From: Chalara sp. BL73
Lineage: Eukaryota > Ascomycota > Leotiomycetes > Helotiales
Direction of reading: 5' to 3'
Assembly: GCA_918026815.1 (NCBI GenBank)
Contig: CAKJVC010000068.1
Span: forward strand, 558,001-622,000
DNA length: 64,000 nt
This document shows positions 11,711 to 23,179 of this stretch, piece after piece. How positions within the stretch are numbered: the first letter of the stretch is position 1; the number at the start of each line of letters is the position of its first letter. The notes under the pieces are model-generated. The model saw only the letters and a program-made list of their open reading frames with translations. It did not search any database and was not told the DNA's origin. Position numbers and translations under genes: made by a program.

Positions 11711-12541
11711 TCAACTTACCGTCCAGTCACTCATCGCAAGGCCAGGATCTACCTCATATCAGTCCGGAATCTCCAATACACTATCATCAACTTACCCTCA
11801 ACTGAATACGCCCCGGGAAAGCTAACCAAGAACTGTTCACCCGGGAACCCCGTTCCCTCGCCCGTGACCGTCAACTGCGCGCACTCGGGGTATATTTGCG
11901 TCGGGCGACTAGCCATCATGATGATCTCCGTCCTAAGCAAATAATTTCCCGGCTTCAAATTCTTCGGAATTGTAACCGTGTACCCTTTTGTCCCCTTCAG
12001 AAGCTGGCTCTGCCACCACGGACCTCGAAGATCCTGAGCCTGCGGCATGAGGCCCAGCTGGTCGATTTTAAACCAAACTTTGCCGCTGCCGTCGAAGTCG
12101 TCGCAAGAGGTACCCGGACAGGCAGCGAGGTAGGTCAGGAAAGGGCCGTCACCGTGATGCCACCCGTCCGGCCAAACATTTGTCATGAACTGATCCCAAT
12201 GCGCGGTGATATTGCCACCTGCTTTGATAGGGGCATGGAGGGCAGTTGGCGTTTTTGCGCCGTCAAAGTTGCAGGTGATATTTGAAGATGTGGGATCCTC
12301 GATCGGATTGAGATCCCAGCGTCGTTGGATACTCGGTACTGCTGGTGGATCTGGAATCGGGTTGCCTTTGGAATCAAATATGTTCCATAGATATCTCACT
12401 TAGTTAGCGCGAAAGCACGATGCAAGAGTAGGTGGAGTACCCCTTATACTGAGTTCCATCGATATCATACCAGTACACTCCACCATGGGCAACTGTTGTT
12501 CCTAGAAAACACAAAGCTAAAGTAATAATAAGCTCCTTCAT
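11711..12541 (-). CDS. AA9 family lytic polysaccharide monooxygenase (secreted), 3 exons, 245 aa
   Basis: Copper enzyme that oxidatively cleaves cellulose or related glucans outside the cell. Exons 12541-12441, 12394-11796 and 11748-11711; introns of 46 and 47 bp are GT-AG and in phase. A signal peptide (MKELIITLALCFLGTTVA) ends directly before His19, the N-terminal copper-binding His of the mature protein. The second copper His lies in HHGDGPFLTYLAAC (near 113-114). The QIYPECAQLTV block (near 200-208) supplies the conserved Gln and axial Tyr. Cys pairs and the FPGAYSVEDPG tail also fit AA9. The usual LRHE second-sphere His is Thr here (LLRTE, near 189) and HHGP is expanded to HHGDGP. No carbohydrate-binding module is present. 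The C-terminal exon is short and its end is the least certain point. Confidence 0.85.
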
Positions 12542-13507
12542 CGTGAATATCTTGTCAAACACGCTCACAAAGCGTGTTGGCAATTCCATTCGTCTTATGT
12601 ACTGGAAATTTGTTCGTGTAACCTGAAATATACAAAATAAAAGCGTAGCAACTGACCAATCAAGGAAGCCGGAACATGTTATCTCGCCGTTGTGGCTATA
12701 ATAGATTAGCCAAGTGCTCGCTGCCGGTGGGGTAAGTAGATCATGGTGGGGCAGATCGTTCATGCACGTCACGTTTCAGTCGGACATTACCCATCAAGTA
12801 TATTCCCCATGTTGATAAACATGTTTTCATTAAGTCCTCTCCTTCCATTGGTCAGGTCGTAAACAATATAAAGTTACCATTAGTTACCTATTTTGGTCAT
12901 GGCTAAACGTAACTCCATGCATAAAAAACACAGAAACCAAAGAGCCGAGGTCATACTATCCGTTCTCTTCTACTGCCTAATCTAATCTTGAACCTACGAC
13001 CAGATTATACAGGCATCGCATCGGTCATGCCCAACATTTCGCTGAATTCTGTATCTTGGATGATCATAGTGTTCGTGCGACACCAACAACATTCGAAGTA
13101 GTACGATACATAACCTGGTATTACGTGTGGTATTTCTTAGCCTTGTGTATTTTAAAGATATGGTCAATGATTCTTGAGCAAGGAACTGTTGTTTAAAATT
13201 TTTGAGAGCCCAGTATAGGTGTGGTGAGGTTACCGACAAAGACTATTTTGAGTCATCTGCAGCTGCGGGTCAAGAATCTCTTGGATTGTATTGTGCTATT
13301 GAAGCGCTATGGGCAGAAAGTGACCTAAGCTGGGCTGAGCAGGCTCTCCCACCAACTCTCAGCGTCATCCTATGATCTCAATCAGGTCTTCTGGACTGTT
13401 CTCAGTCGCCTTCATGGGCCCTTCTATGAGAGAACGAACAGGCTGATTTCAGATCGTGGGACACCGCTCGATATGGACAAATAGTTTTGCGACTGCTGAG
13501 TTCGGCC
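12542..13507. other. Intergenic region upstream of AA9 and downstream of the HET gene
   Basis: About 1 kb. The first few hundred bases should contain the AA9 promoter; the far end holds the 3' region of the HET gene. An 81-codon minus-strand frame (12994-13239) has no recognisable features. I see no RNA gene. Confidence 0.4.
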
Positions 13508-16072
13508 CTAAATAATAGTAATTTCATATCTGAGGTTACCTTTCACATCCCGGATCTTCTTTAGCCCGCTTTGCTCCTGAAGGAGTGCATCGAAAAAGTT
13601 GCAATACTTGTCAACTGTACTCCCAGCCTGTGGCTCCAGAGACCTATACCAACCCCAACGACTAAACCTTATGCTCTCGTTATCATCTATGACCCTTTCT
13701 AAGACGAGACCCAACTCCATGTTGTTGTCAATTTGCATTATGGGCAGGAGTAACATTTTCATCTCGAAATTTGTAGAACCTTGATCTGCTAGGAAGACGT
13801 CGGAGAATAACTCAATCTTCTCACTGGTCGAGTGGAAGCTCTGGTCTTTGGTGATTATACCATCAAAACGTAGGAATGGTGTCTGTTGCGAATAGATTTG
13901 GTGACTAGCGCCAATATGCACTTCGAACAGCCGTCCTCTTAATCGAAGGGACCCGTCCTTGACTTGACCGAGCGAGTTACTACCAGTGGTAGTCACGCTG
14001 ATTTCAAGGATGTCAACTTGATATTTATGATTCGCTTGGTAGTATTCGGTCTCGCAAGCCCCATTCACGGACGCCCAGGACCACGAAGGGGCCACATAAC
14101 AAGAATGTCGCTCTGCCATTCCGTGTGGGAACGTTTTCCACAGGAGTTGTAGAGGAATTTCTTGATTCCAAATTCCCGCAAAATAATCAACTCCAAGCCG
14201 AGTTTGTATAATACTTGCCAGTCCAGAGATTGCAACTAACTTATCGGTATCGAATGTTAGATTTGCGCTAGTATACATCTCTAGGATCATCCGCCAAGTG
14301 TTAAACATCCACTGCTCATGGGCTCTGTTAATTGAAGGCTTTCCAACATCATAAACTTCTATTTGTGATAGCCGTTTCTTAGTAGACATCAACCACGGCC
14401 CGATATTATCTCCTTCGGGCAGTGTCTCACAGGCACATGATTCTTTGCATTCCCAGAACAATTGACTTATGCCGAAATGAAGGGTCCGAGGTGAGGTGAG
14501 TCTCTCTTGACATACCCACGCTCGCGTCGTCAGCGGCGCCGTTCTGAACCCCAAGACGTCACCGTAAGTGGTAAGCTCCGCATAGCACAAATCTTGGTCT
14601 GCGACATGATAGATCTGAGCATTAATGCTCTGATGATCACCGACAATGACTTCCACAGGTTTCACGAGTCGGATATCTCGCTCGAAAAAGAGGCCAACAC
14701 TGCCGTCTGATGCGCCAGCTGCCGCAATATTCAAGGTACAATTAGAATATATTTGACCCACTATATGAATTTAAATTAGAAATGGAACAAAGATGATTTG
14801 AGGCAACGGTAGGCTCATTGTTTCAAGTCAATTGACAAATTTATACTACCTTGAGGTGTTACACCAGTGCAAGATTCAAGATGACTTGGTATCTTATTGA
14901 AAGAAACTTACTTAGGGCCGATTCTGCTTGCCAATCCTCCACGGAGTCTTGGATGATGCAGAGAGAATCAATCCAAATGTAAGAGATGTTTAGCCGTTGT
15001 GCTACTAGAATAGTGTCTTGAAAGGTCTTTGGGAGGAGATCAAAATCTATGCCTGTGATAAAGTGCTCGAGATTTTCTCTCAACAACTTGATTGGGATAT
15101 GCTGTCCCCAGCCTATTATGATATCCTCGAGTCAGCGTTATCCATTTAGGAAATTTACCCTTGGCTACACATGAGATATTTTGAAATAGGAATATTTCCT
15201 CCGAGATAGTCGGAGCAACTCAGAATACATTCATTCAATAATAGGGATAGATAGATTCGCTCGCGAGAGGTTAAGCTTACAATGACTTAACGTGACGTAT
15301 GAAGGAACAGTAGATGATAGTATCTTATCTCTGAGCGCGAGACGGACTAGCGGATTGCCGTCTTCGTCATTCTCAACCTGTGAAGTTTTATGAGCTACAT
15401 CGTCTGTTGGACATCGCTATGAGCGGAATAAACTAAGAAAGATGGTGATATTTGTCAGGAAATATATGTGCAATGACATACAAAAATCATGCGGCTAGGT
15501 AGAAAAGCCGTCAACCTTGAATTGCATATATCATGCTTTACGGAGCAATTGTTAAACCATTTCATCGCAGTATCCAGAGATGAAGCCGATGAAGTATTGC
15601 TCTCCAGATAAGGGAGATCATGCTTCTCTAAAAATTTAGAGACTCGAAAGGATATTCACAGGGCTGTTCATATTGGATACATACTGGGATGAAAATCAAC
15701 GCTTGTCCAAATCCGGCTGTCATTCGAAAATCCGCCTAAATCGTTTGACAGGAAGACCCGAAACGAATCTTCCAACAATCCCCCTTCACGATCGCCTTCG
15801 TCCCAATTACCGACGACGTATGTTGTTTTGAAAGTGCCCCAGATAGTGTTGTCCTTTTGACAGCTCATGTAGTGATCCTTCATGATATGCTGCGCCGAGG
15901 GTGGCAGAGAATTGAGGAAAAGAAGACATAGCGGGCATCCGTTCTTAGCAGAGTCCTCAAGAAGGACATTTGTTGAAGCTATATTCTCTTTTCGCCGCCC
16001 TGCTGCGCTTGTTGACCTATCAACTGCCCTTAGCAGTCGCAGGCAAGTAGCACAAAGATGGGGTTGGTCCAT
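13508..16072 (-). CDS. HET-domain (heterokaryon incompatibility) protein, 5 exons, 694 aa
   Basis: Exons 16072-15685, 15627-15482, 15377-15281, 15112-14912 and 14760-13508 are joined by GT-AG introns of 57, 104, 168 and 151 bp, all in frame. The N-terminus has the Cys-rich preface common in HET proteins (LCATCLRLL, CPLCLLFL). HET block 1 is YVTLSHCWG (near 204-212, split by an intron inside the Cys codon), block 2 is YIWIDSLCIIQDS (near 255-267), and block 3 is TRAWVCQERLTSPRTLHF (near 355-372). After it come the WSWASVNG strand and a long variable C-terminal half. HET proteins trigger cell death on nonself recognition between fused hyphae; the partner is unknown. All blocks are intact, so a functional gene is likely. 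Confidence 0.9.
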
Positions 16073-16428
16073 CAGTTTCTCAGAGTCCGATTGAGGACCT
16101 GATATATCTGCTATACGAGAAGCAGCTATAATCCCGGCATATTACTTGACCCAGAGTCTTGCATAACCGGCGTGTGTTACACTTTGGAATTATGTAGGTT
16201 GGCCACCACGGTGAGTGCGGTTATGACAAAGCTTTAGTCTTGGCGCTCCTCCCAGCCTTGGCGCGGCAGCTCTGATCATTCCCCAGATATGTCTTCGACA
16301 TCTTACCCAAAAGCCAACAAAAAGATATTGATAGCTACTTGACGTCAACTGGCCGATACGAGTTTGAACACACATCCCCAGATACGGGGTAGTATTATAC
16401 TCTGTGACATGAGGTAAGCACTGGAAAA

Positions 16429-16960
16429 TCACAATGCCTCTGATGTGCTAAGCTTACGCACGGTATACGGAAGAAAAGAAACCTGGATAGACACCTCTAT
16501 CCTATCCCTCATTACCCTGACTAGAAAAGGGATTGAAATATGTCTGAGAATGGCGTGCTGTTTGCAATAACCATGAACCTGAGAAGCAATATCAAATCTG
16601 CTTGTTGGGTCCGTGTCCCCCCACTCGCCTACCAGACGGGTATTATTCATCTCCATGTCGACCAATATCGAGAACCTTTAACTCGGCTGCAGCCGACTCG
16701 GCAGAGAGGATAACTCGGGCTCCATTGTGCGCCTGGCCCAGAGGAACAGTCAGATCTTTATTTTTAGGCAGGGAAGCCAAGAATTTCTCGACCTTCCCAT
16801 TTTGTGTGTCCTGTCTAACCTCAGGTCGCCAAAAAGAGCTCCAGAGCATTTCAAATTGCGAAAATTGTTCAGAGCAGATTACTACTCGGTGAAAGCTCTC
16901 TAATTCTTTCGACCCGTGAAGAGGTGAGTCAAACCATTATCTGCGCCTTGATGTGGCGTT
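16429..16960 (-). pseudogene. Possible BTB/POZ-domain relic
   Basis: Read on the minus strand, the segment containing FHRVVICSEQFSQFEML followed by WRPEVRQDTQNGKVE resembles the start of a fungal BTB domain (xxHRxVICSxSxFFxxAC...FKE...GxVxL). A second frame (16665-16429) reads DPTSRFDIASQVHGYCKQH, like the later BTB helices. The two parts lie in different frames, in-frame stops cut the upstream part, and no start codon is visible. I read it as a decayed gene; the similarity is weak and could be chance. Confidence 0.27.
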
Positions 16961-17498
16961 GGGGCATGCTCGTGTATTTATTGACTAGGATCTTCCAGGG
17001 GTAATTCGTTTTCCAGATTCAGATAAACGAGTGAAACTCATCTCCGCAACCACCCACTCACAGTAAGCCTTCTTCAACATTTTCCCTATTTATGCATCGG
17101 AGATATGGGAGGACAAGGTTCGTCTGTGAGTTGCGACTCATCAGTAATCACGTTTGACAGGCGAATCCACTTGACCACACTGGAAGAAAATGCAGTCCGT
17201 CCTCTGCTTGCTCATTGAAGTTGCTGCCTCCTGACAGCCAGCGATACGAAGATGAAAGAAGTATTCAGCTTCACCAATAGCCTATCAAGGCCTCCCATCT
17301 GCTGCTCAAATGGGTAGGTGGGCCGATACAACGTTGTGAAGATGTGGCACAGAGTTCCCCAGATTGGAACAAAAGGCAGCAGCAGCCCACTATGATCTCT
17401 ATATAATGCTGGCAGCATCACACTCGTTGATCTTCACTCGTTCTGTAAGTTCTAGAAGTCAGAGAAGAGAGTCGCTAAGTTCATCTTAATTCTTAATC
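16961..17498. promoter_or_regulatory. Upstream region of the GH16 gene with a TATA-like box
   Basis: The block CTCTATATAATG at about 17396-17407 lies some 95 bp before the GH16 start codon and is followed by a pyrimidine-rich stretch (CACTCGTTGATCTTCACTCG), a common layout for a fungal core promoter and start region. I saw no specific operator. Confidence 0.4.
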
Positions 17499-18694
17499 AT
17501 GCTTTCTTCAATCATGCAAGGCAGCGTGCTCGCGCTTGCTTTAGTCAGCCCAGCAACAGCAGTGTACCTCCTCGATCCAAGCGACAATTACTCTGGGGCA
17601 GACTTCTTCAGCAAATGGGACTTTATCACTGTATGCTTCATACCTATGACTTCCTGTAAAACAAATACTAACCCACTCAAGTCCAATGACCCTACTGGAG
17701 GCTTTGTAGACTATCTCAGTCAATCTGTGGCATCTTCTAGGTCCTTAATTGGATATAACGCCGAGAAGCAACGAGCTTTCATCGGGGTCGATAAGACTAC
17801 AGTGTATTCGACCACCCAAACTCCTACGAATCGTGGCCGGGCAAGTATTAGAATCGAGTCTAAGAAGAAGTATACAAAAGGTCTCTTCGTTGCAGATTTA
17901 TATCATGTCCCGCAGCAAGCTTGTGGAATCTGGCCTGCATTTTGGACAGTCTCGCATGACAACTACCCACAATGGGGTGAGATCGATATCTACGAAAACA
18001 TAAACGAGAATTCCAAAAGTAATATTCCCGCCTCAAGAATAAAGCATTGTTGAACTAACCGCTAATTTTGAATAGGTTTGAATGTGCTCCATACGAACGC
18101 GGGTTACACGCTTGCTGGAAACCAGGGTGCCACCAGAATGACTGGGACAGTGAACTCGTACAATTGCGATGACCAAGCCACAACCGGTCCCTACGGAACT
18201 ACGCAAAGTCAGTATCAAGGTAATTATACGAAACCACGCGACACATCCAAGAACTTCTTAACTGACCGCAATTCTTAGGGTGTGCTGCCACAGCTCCCGG
18301 CCCGTACGGCGCAGAATTCAATACTAATGGCGGTGGTGTCATTGTCATGGAATGGACCACCAACTTCATCAAAATGTGGAACTTCAAGCCCTCCGAAGTG
18401 CCAGCCAACATCAAATCTGGAACACCCGACACAGCCTCATGGGGCCTGCCGCACTTCACCACCCAAGGAGGAACTGGCACAACAGATGGTCATTTCAAGG
18501 AGCACAACATCGTGTTCGACATCACTTTCTGCGGAACCTATGCCGGACTCGACTACTTCTGGCAGCAGACCAGTTGTTACAAGAGCAACCCAACAAGGTA
18601 CCCAAGATGTCTTGACTATGTGGCGGCTAACCCGACAGCCTTTGAAAATGCATACTGGATCATCAATAGCGTGAAGGTTTATAAATGGACATAA
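17499..18694 (+). CDS. Glycoside hydrolase family 16 beta-glucanase (secreted), 4 exons, 342 aa
   Basis: Predicted extracellular endo-1,3(4)-beta-glucanase. Exons 17499-17630, 17682-18018, 18076-18219 and 18279-18694; introns of 51, 57 and 59 bp, all GT-AG and in phase. A signal peptide (about residues 1-21, ending ATA) precedes the mature start. The catalytic signature WGEIDIYENIN gives nucleophile Glu144, helper Asp146 and acid/base Glu149. Flanking GIWPAFWTV and the later NTNGGGVIVMEWTT block are typical of the fungal GH16 glucanase branch. Cys residues (ACGIW, NCDD, GCAAT, FCG, SCY, RCLDY) could form disulfides. There is no C-terminal anchor, so it should be released. It lies near the AA9 gene, another secreted polysaccharide-degrading enzyme, but the two do not share a promoter. 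Confidence 0.92.
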
Positions 18695-18836
18695 TAGAAT
18701 AATAGAGGACAGAAGAGAGGAAATGTGGTGATGGGAACAGGTATATAGAAACCAAATGCACATCACCATCCCAACCTCGCTTTGAGAACAGCCACTTTTA
18801 AAGAGGCTCCATTTCGATTGCAGGTTGCTGCACTAT

Positions 18837-20141
18837 CTATCTCCTATATTCACTCGTCTCCACGAATACAGGATTTCCTCTCGGGAATCGGAACGTCGAG
18901 AGGTCAACCGAGCCCAGCATTTCCTTTGCCGGATGTTGCGCATGAACTACTGTCTCGCCTCGCAACAGACTTTCCAGATTCATCATCGTCGAAAAGACCA
19001 GCTGTCGCGAGAAAGCGTGTTTATTTGTACCGAACTTCTCTACACGATCCGAAGTCTTTGCGCTGTCGCCAGCAGGCGTATACATTCCGAAAATCTGAGG
19101 GTACACGCCAAGGCAGGTCTTGTGTCCGTATGAAGATTTCTTGCAGAAACTGCTGAGCGCCAGATCGATAAAGTTTGCGTGAACCATCTGCTGGTCGTAG
19201 ATGACCCTTTGCGCGCCCTGCAGCGAAATGGCATATGCCAGCGTGCATTGTAAACTACGCATATCAAAGACCAGTCTTTTATGGGGTCCAGAAAGAGCGC
19301 GAGGCGTAGTGTTTGGCTTCCCGCGGTTGCCCTTTTCATTCGGAATGGTGGGGTCGCGGTCGGTCACCCAGTAGTATTGGTTCTTGTGCGGTCTGTTCCC
19401 TATACCGCAGTGGCCGAGGGACATAATATCCCACCCGTCGCCGTAGGGAGAGTGTGGTGAGCTACTTGCTTGGCGAATAAATCTTGTGCCGCGTGCAAAT
19501 TCTGTCATTTGAGCTTTTATAAAGATATCCCAGTCTGCGTCGTCTTCTATTATAAGGGCTGTGGAGATGCGCTCTCGGACCATTTTCTGGTAAATGTTCA
19601 TATGGCCTCGCCAGCAGCCAAGGGTTCCTATTGGCTCTTTCCTGGGCCATCTCTATCAAGAATGTTAGAGGGGCCTTGGAATATATGTTTCCCTGCTTAC
19701 ATTAGGGGTTTCCTTTTTGCTCATTTCTGTTCCGTTCACGCCATCAGCGAACTCAATATCCAGACCCGATACATGCGCTGAAAGGACCAAGGCATCCCTC
19801 TTATCAGTCCTAGATGGCATTGATAGAATATATATTTTCTCAAACTACAACCACGATGCTTGGGTCAGCTTAGCCACTTGAACAGAATGGGATGAGCTTA
19901 CCCCCAAAGTCCTATTTCGAACGTCTGGAAGGTTTGAATACCCCCTAGACTCCCTGATCTGAGAGGCCATAGCCCATAATTTCTGGAATAGTTCGTTGCC
20001 TCCATGAGCATTATATTGGGCATGCAGAGAATTCAGGCCACGGGGAACCAGATCCCACGTTTCCCATATGATGAATCCCGTCAAGAACAGCAACATGAAA
20101 GTCGCCACCAATCGTGGCGTTAATCGACGTGATCTAAACAT
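18837..20141 (-). CDS. Glycosyltransferase family 25-like type II membrane protein, 3 exons, 399 aa
   Basis: Exons 20141-19902, 19844-19701 and 19652-18837 join in phase 0 across GT-AG introns of 57 and 48 bp. Residues 12-30 form a single membrane helix after a short basic N-terminus (LVATFMLLFLTGFIIWETW), so the catalytic part should face the Golgi lumen. The GT25 (LPS glycosyltransferase) pattern follows: KIYILSMPSRTDKRDAL, LGCWRGHMNIYQKMV, and the metal-binding ALIIEDDADWD near 160-170 with DAD as the DxD-like motif. Later blocks ISLQGAQRVIYDQQ and IDLALSSFC also fit. It probably adds a sugar to cell-surface or secreted glycans; donor and acceptor are unknown. It is convergent with the GH16 gene, with about 140 bp between stops. 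Confidence 0.88.
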
Positions 20142-20736
20142 ATTGCTTGAAGCTTGGGTATCTTGAATGCTCTATCAGCGCAAAGGAAAGTTGAAATAAA
20201 GTGATTCCATTGACTCGGAATGCAAACGTGACCCAAAAAAGATACAAGACCCACATTCCCGATTTATCGTCTTTCATTCCTTCTCGAACAGCATGCCCGA
20301 ATCACAGGATAAGAAAGCACATGTACAAGAGCGAAGTTGGTCAAAAATAATTTTGGGATACTGAAACAAGTGAAGAGAACCCAGCTGTGAAATCTGCAAG
20401 GCGTTGAAAGAGAATATCTGGTAGCGATATCTGAACTTTCCTAAAATATGCCATACATTTAGTCAAATAACAGTGAAACAGTACGACTTAAAAAACAGAT
20501 AAGTTATGCAGTGTGCAAACTCATGAACACGAGTAAAGATTAGAACCAGAGCGTTTCGAAGGCAAATATAACGCTTTCATAGGAGGCGCTGGAATTAATT
20601 AGTCACTAGTTGGTAGAGTCAGGATTGATTGAGGTACACTTAGTCTATGCTTCGAATATGCTGCGGCTCGTGATAGGCGGACGGTAGAATGAATGTAAGA
20701 CTACTTGAACAAAACTTCTCTTCGGCTCGTGGTGAC
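20142..20736. other. Intergenic region
   Basis: About 0.6 kb upstream of the GT25-like gene and downstream of the kelch-like gene. No gene recognised. It should contain the GT25 promoter. Confidence 0.4.
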
Positions 20737-21813
20737 TTATTTAGCATTATGAACTAGCTGTTCAGCTACTCCCTTGAATTCATCTTCGTTGACAAAATTC
20801 CATGTCAGAGAATCCAAGTCTAGACTATAAACCATCTCGACGGTTGATGTAGGCACTGCTTTCGCCTCTTCACTGCTGTCGGAGGCATTATCTTCATCAC
20901 CAAGTTGGAGTTCATTAAGATTTACTTCAGTGAGAGCCGCAACGCTTGTCTCAGGTAGCACTTCAAGGTTGTCAACTCGACTATCCTCACGAAGTTCTCC
21001 GTCTTCTCCATCAGGGCCAACTCCTTCCACGCCCCTTCTGCCAGACGAACTTTCGCCCGACCCACCTTCAGCAGAATCATCTTCACCAAAACCTCCGTCG
21101 TCAGAACTGTGTTGGGGGAGACCCAAGACCCATAGAGGACAGTTATTACGAAGATCGGTACTCTTTGCTCTGGCTATTACCCGAATTGATCCAGTTCCCT
21201 TGTTTCCTCCACTCACAAAGACTGCTTTATGGTTGCTAAGTGGAGCTTTTGGTATTTGGCCCTTGGTTGGGACTTTGCTGACGCCGAAGTCTCCCAGGTC
21301 TAAGCAATAAACCTGGACATCTGACTTGTGAGGGCTGTTGCGATATCCCAATCCGCCAATGATATAGATGCATTCGTAGCCCGGGCAGTAAGTCGCGGAA
21401 TGGAAATCGGTCGGCAGGAACACGGTTTTCGGATAGCCGTAAATTGTGATATTATCTGGGTGATCCTGCCAGCCCGGACTGCAAACTACCACATCATTAT
21501 ATATGAAGAAGTCGCGGTCATAGAAGTCTTCATGTTCGCCACCTATCATGACGCGCCGCCCATCAGGGAGCTTCGTGCCGGATTGGCCAAATCTGTTGAA
21601 GCACCAACCAGGGGTAGGCTTATCAATATCAAATCCATAAAGCCCATCACCCATGATATCCTTCCGAACACCATATGCAGAGTCCCCAATATATACCATA
21701 TGCTTCCAGAAATGCTTGTCCATTATGCTTGGATTCTCCGTGCCGTATGTTTCTGCCCGAAATTGTGCTTCATACTGCTCCTTGGTAACATGAAACGGAT
21801 CCTCCGAGCCCAT
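20737..21813 (-). CDS. Kelch-like beta-propeller fungal protein, single exon, 358 aa
   Basis: Intact single-exon frame starting at the ATG at 21813. The central part has kelch-like strand pairs: DGRRVMIGGEHEDFYDRDFF, YCPGYECIYIIGGLGYRNSP followed by VQVYCLDLGDFGV, then KAVFVSGGNKGTGSIRVIA, each carrying a di-glycine turn. Residues from about 235 to 325 are acidic and Ser/Gly/Glu-rich and probably disordered. A last propeller-type strand returns near the end (MVYSLDLDSLTWNFV). The protein is cytosolic or nuclear by appearance, with no signal peptide. Kelch proteins act as adaptors, but no partner domain is present and the function is unknown. Only about three blades are evident, fewer than a closed propeller needs, so the N-terminus may supply divergent ones. 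Confidence 0.7.
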   Translation of the reverse strand: MGSEDPFHVTKEQYEAQFRAETYGTENPSIMDKHFWKHMVYIGDSAYGVRKDIMGDGLYGFDIDKPTPGWCFNRFGQSGTKLPDGRRVMIGGEHEDFYDRDFFIYNDVVVCSPGWQDHPDNITIYGYPKTVFLPTDFHSATYCPGYECIYIIGGLGYRNSPHKSDVQVYCLDLGDFGVSKVPTKGQIPKAPLSNHKAVFVSGGNKGTGSIRVIARAKSTDLRNNCPLWVLGLPQHSSDDGGFGEDDSAEGGSGESSSGRRGVEGVGPDGEDGELREDSRVDNLEVLPETSVAALTEVNLNELQLGDEDNASDSSEEAKAVPTSTVEMVYSLDLDSLTWNFVNEDEFKGVAEQLVHNAK

Positions 21814-23179
21814 TTTGGCAATTTCGGGAATAGAGGGCTGGCGCTATGGATGACACGCACTTTCGATTGGTTAAAGGTAATGTTAGACGAATACGGTTAC
21901 TCGAAGAAGGTGCGAGTGGGTGAGCATCCAAGGTTTGAAGCAGTGTTTGGAGATAAGGTATGGTCGTGAGTTTGGTAGAAATTTGTTTGTGCTCTTTAGG
22001 CAGCCAGTTATGCACTAATTTGGGTCGACGTAGTTCATGTCCAACGACTACTCACGTCTGTCGCGGGGCGCCTTTCGTGAAGGGCTCCTTGAGCAGAATA
22101 TTCTACGGTCAGCCACAATGGTCGTAAAATACGCAAGATACGCGTGATATGGGTTTATTGTACGGTAATATACGCAAGAGAGGCACATATCATACCTGGC
22201 GTTGCTTCTCTGAAGTGTCTTCCAAGGTTAGAGTTTGGAATCGCGCAAGCCACTAGAGGGTCGGCCCGAGATCTAAAGCTAAAGTGATATTCCAATTCTC
22301 TACCTTTTTGGGGGGGGGTTTTCCATGTAGTCCCGAGGATGTCTCATTTAAAAACACACATTTTGTTAGTGTTTTTACGCTCGGTCGAAAAACCAAAAGC
22401 CCGTTAAAGGCTGCACCACCTGTAGCTTCAGGGTTTTAAGGGCTATCAGAAGCCGAAAAGTTGCGTTTTTTAAACAAGGTGGTATTTACGACCCCTGACA
22501 AAAAAAACGGAGAATTGGAATACCACTTTAAAAGTCCCAAGTCGCCACCCCACCTCCCGGAGTACCTGATTGTTGGTACAAGATATCACACTACTTATCT
22601 ACGTGTTAATTTTTTGCAATGTTTGAAAAGAGACTTAAGGACGATTAAAAATAAAAGACTTACCATCAATTGGCCTGCCATGGTGGTTTCACAGACGCCA
22701 TAGTGGGATCGGCATACCCTCTCCTTGTAAAAATGAACGAAGCGAGAGTTTGCAATTCATATTCACAAATTCTACATCGTATATCCTAACAGAATGACCT
22801 TTTTTTTGTATTGAAATTTCTCTTTAATAACAGTCATACACTTCAATTGTTACTAATACAACATGACTACTGCGTTCTCCAACAATATGCCTAATATCAA
22901 GGCTGTGTTGGGTCATGGAAATGGCCAAACTTAGCGCTTCGACATCACGCCGAAAATTATTGGTGAAATCATTCAACAATGAAATCCTTTGACCGCCTCA
23001 GAGGCCGCTTGGTGGCCGTGACTTGCTAAGCCTATCAACCTTGCCGAACGCCCGAGTCACGGGTTTCGTGTAACACCAACTAACGCGGGGCCAACAAACA
23101 CTGCTGCTTGATCGGACACATCCGTTTCCTTTTCTTGCAATCACCTTGAGAGAACAAACTGGAGGTTTTGGAATTAAGG
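21814..23179. other. Intergenic region with a hairpin and homopolymer tracts
   Basis: About 1.37 kb between divergent genes. Contains a run of nine G at 22310-22318, a T-rich run near 22799-22807, and a 9-bp perfect inverted repeat (22349-22357 and 22369-22377, loop 11 bp). Short frames are present but none is convincing. Confidence 0.4.
22349..22377. repeat. Perfect inverted repeat (9-bp stem, 11-bp loop)
   Basis: TAAAAACAC at 22349-22357 is the exact reverse complement of GTGTTTTTA at 22369-22377. It could form a small hairpin; its place in an intergenic region gives no clear role. Confidence 0.6.

Noticed and set aside
18199..18769. Minus-strand frames opposite the GH16 gene
   Set aside because: Shadows of the GH16 coding sequence, which has catalytic motifs and clean introns.
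20930..21310. 126-codon plus-strand frame within the kelch-like gene
   Set aside because: Antisense of the low-complexity acidic part; Ser/Pro-rich composition is a by-product.
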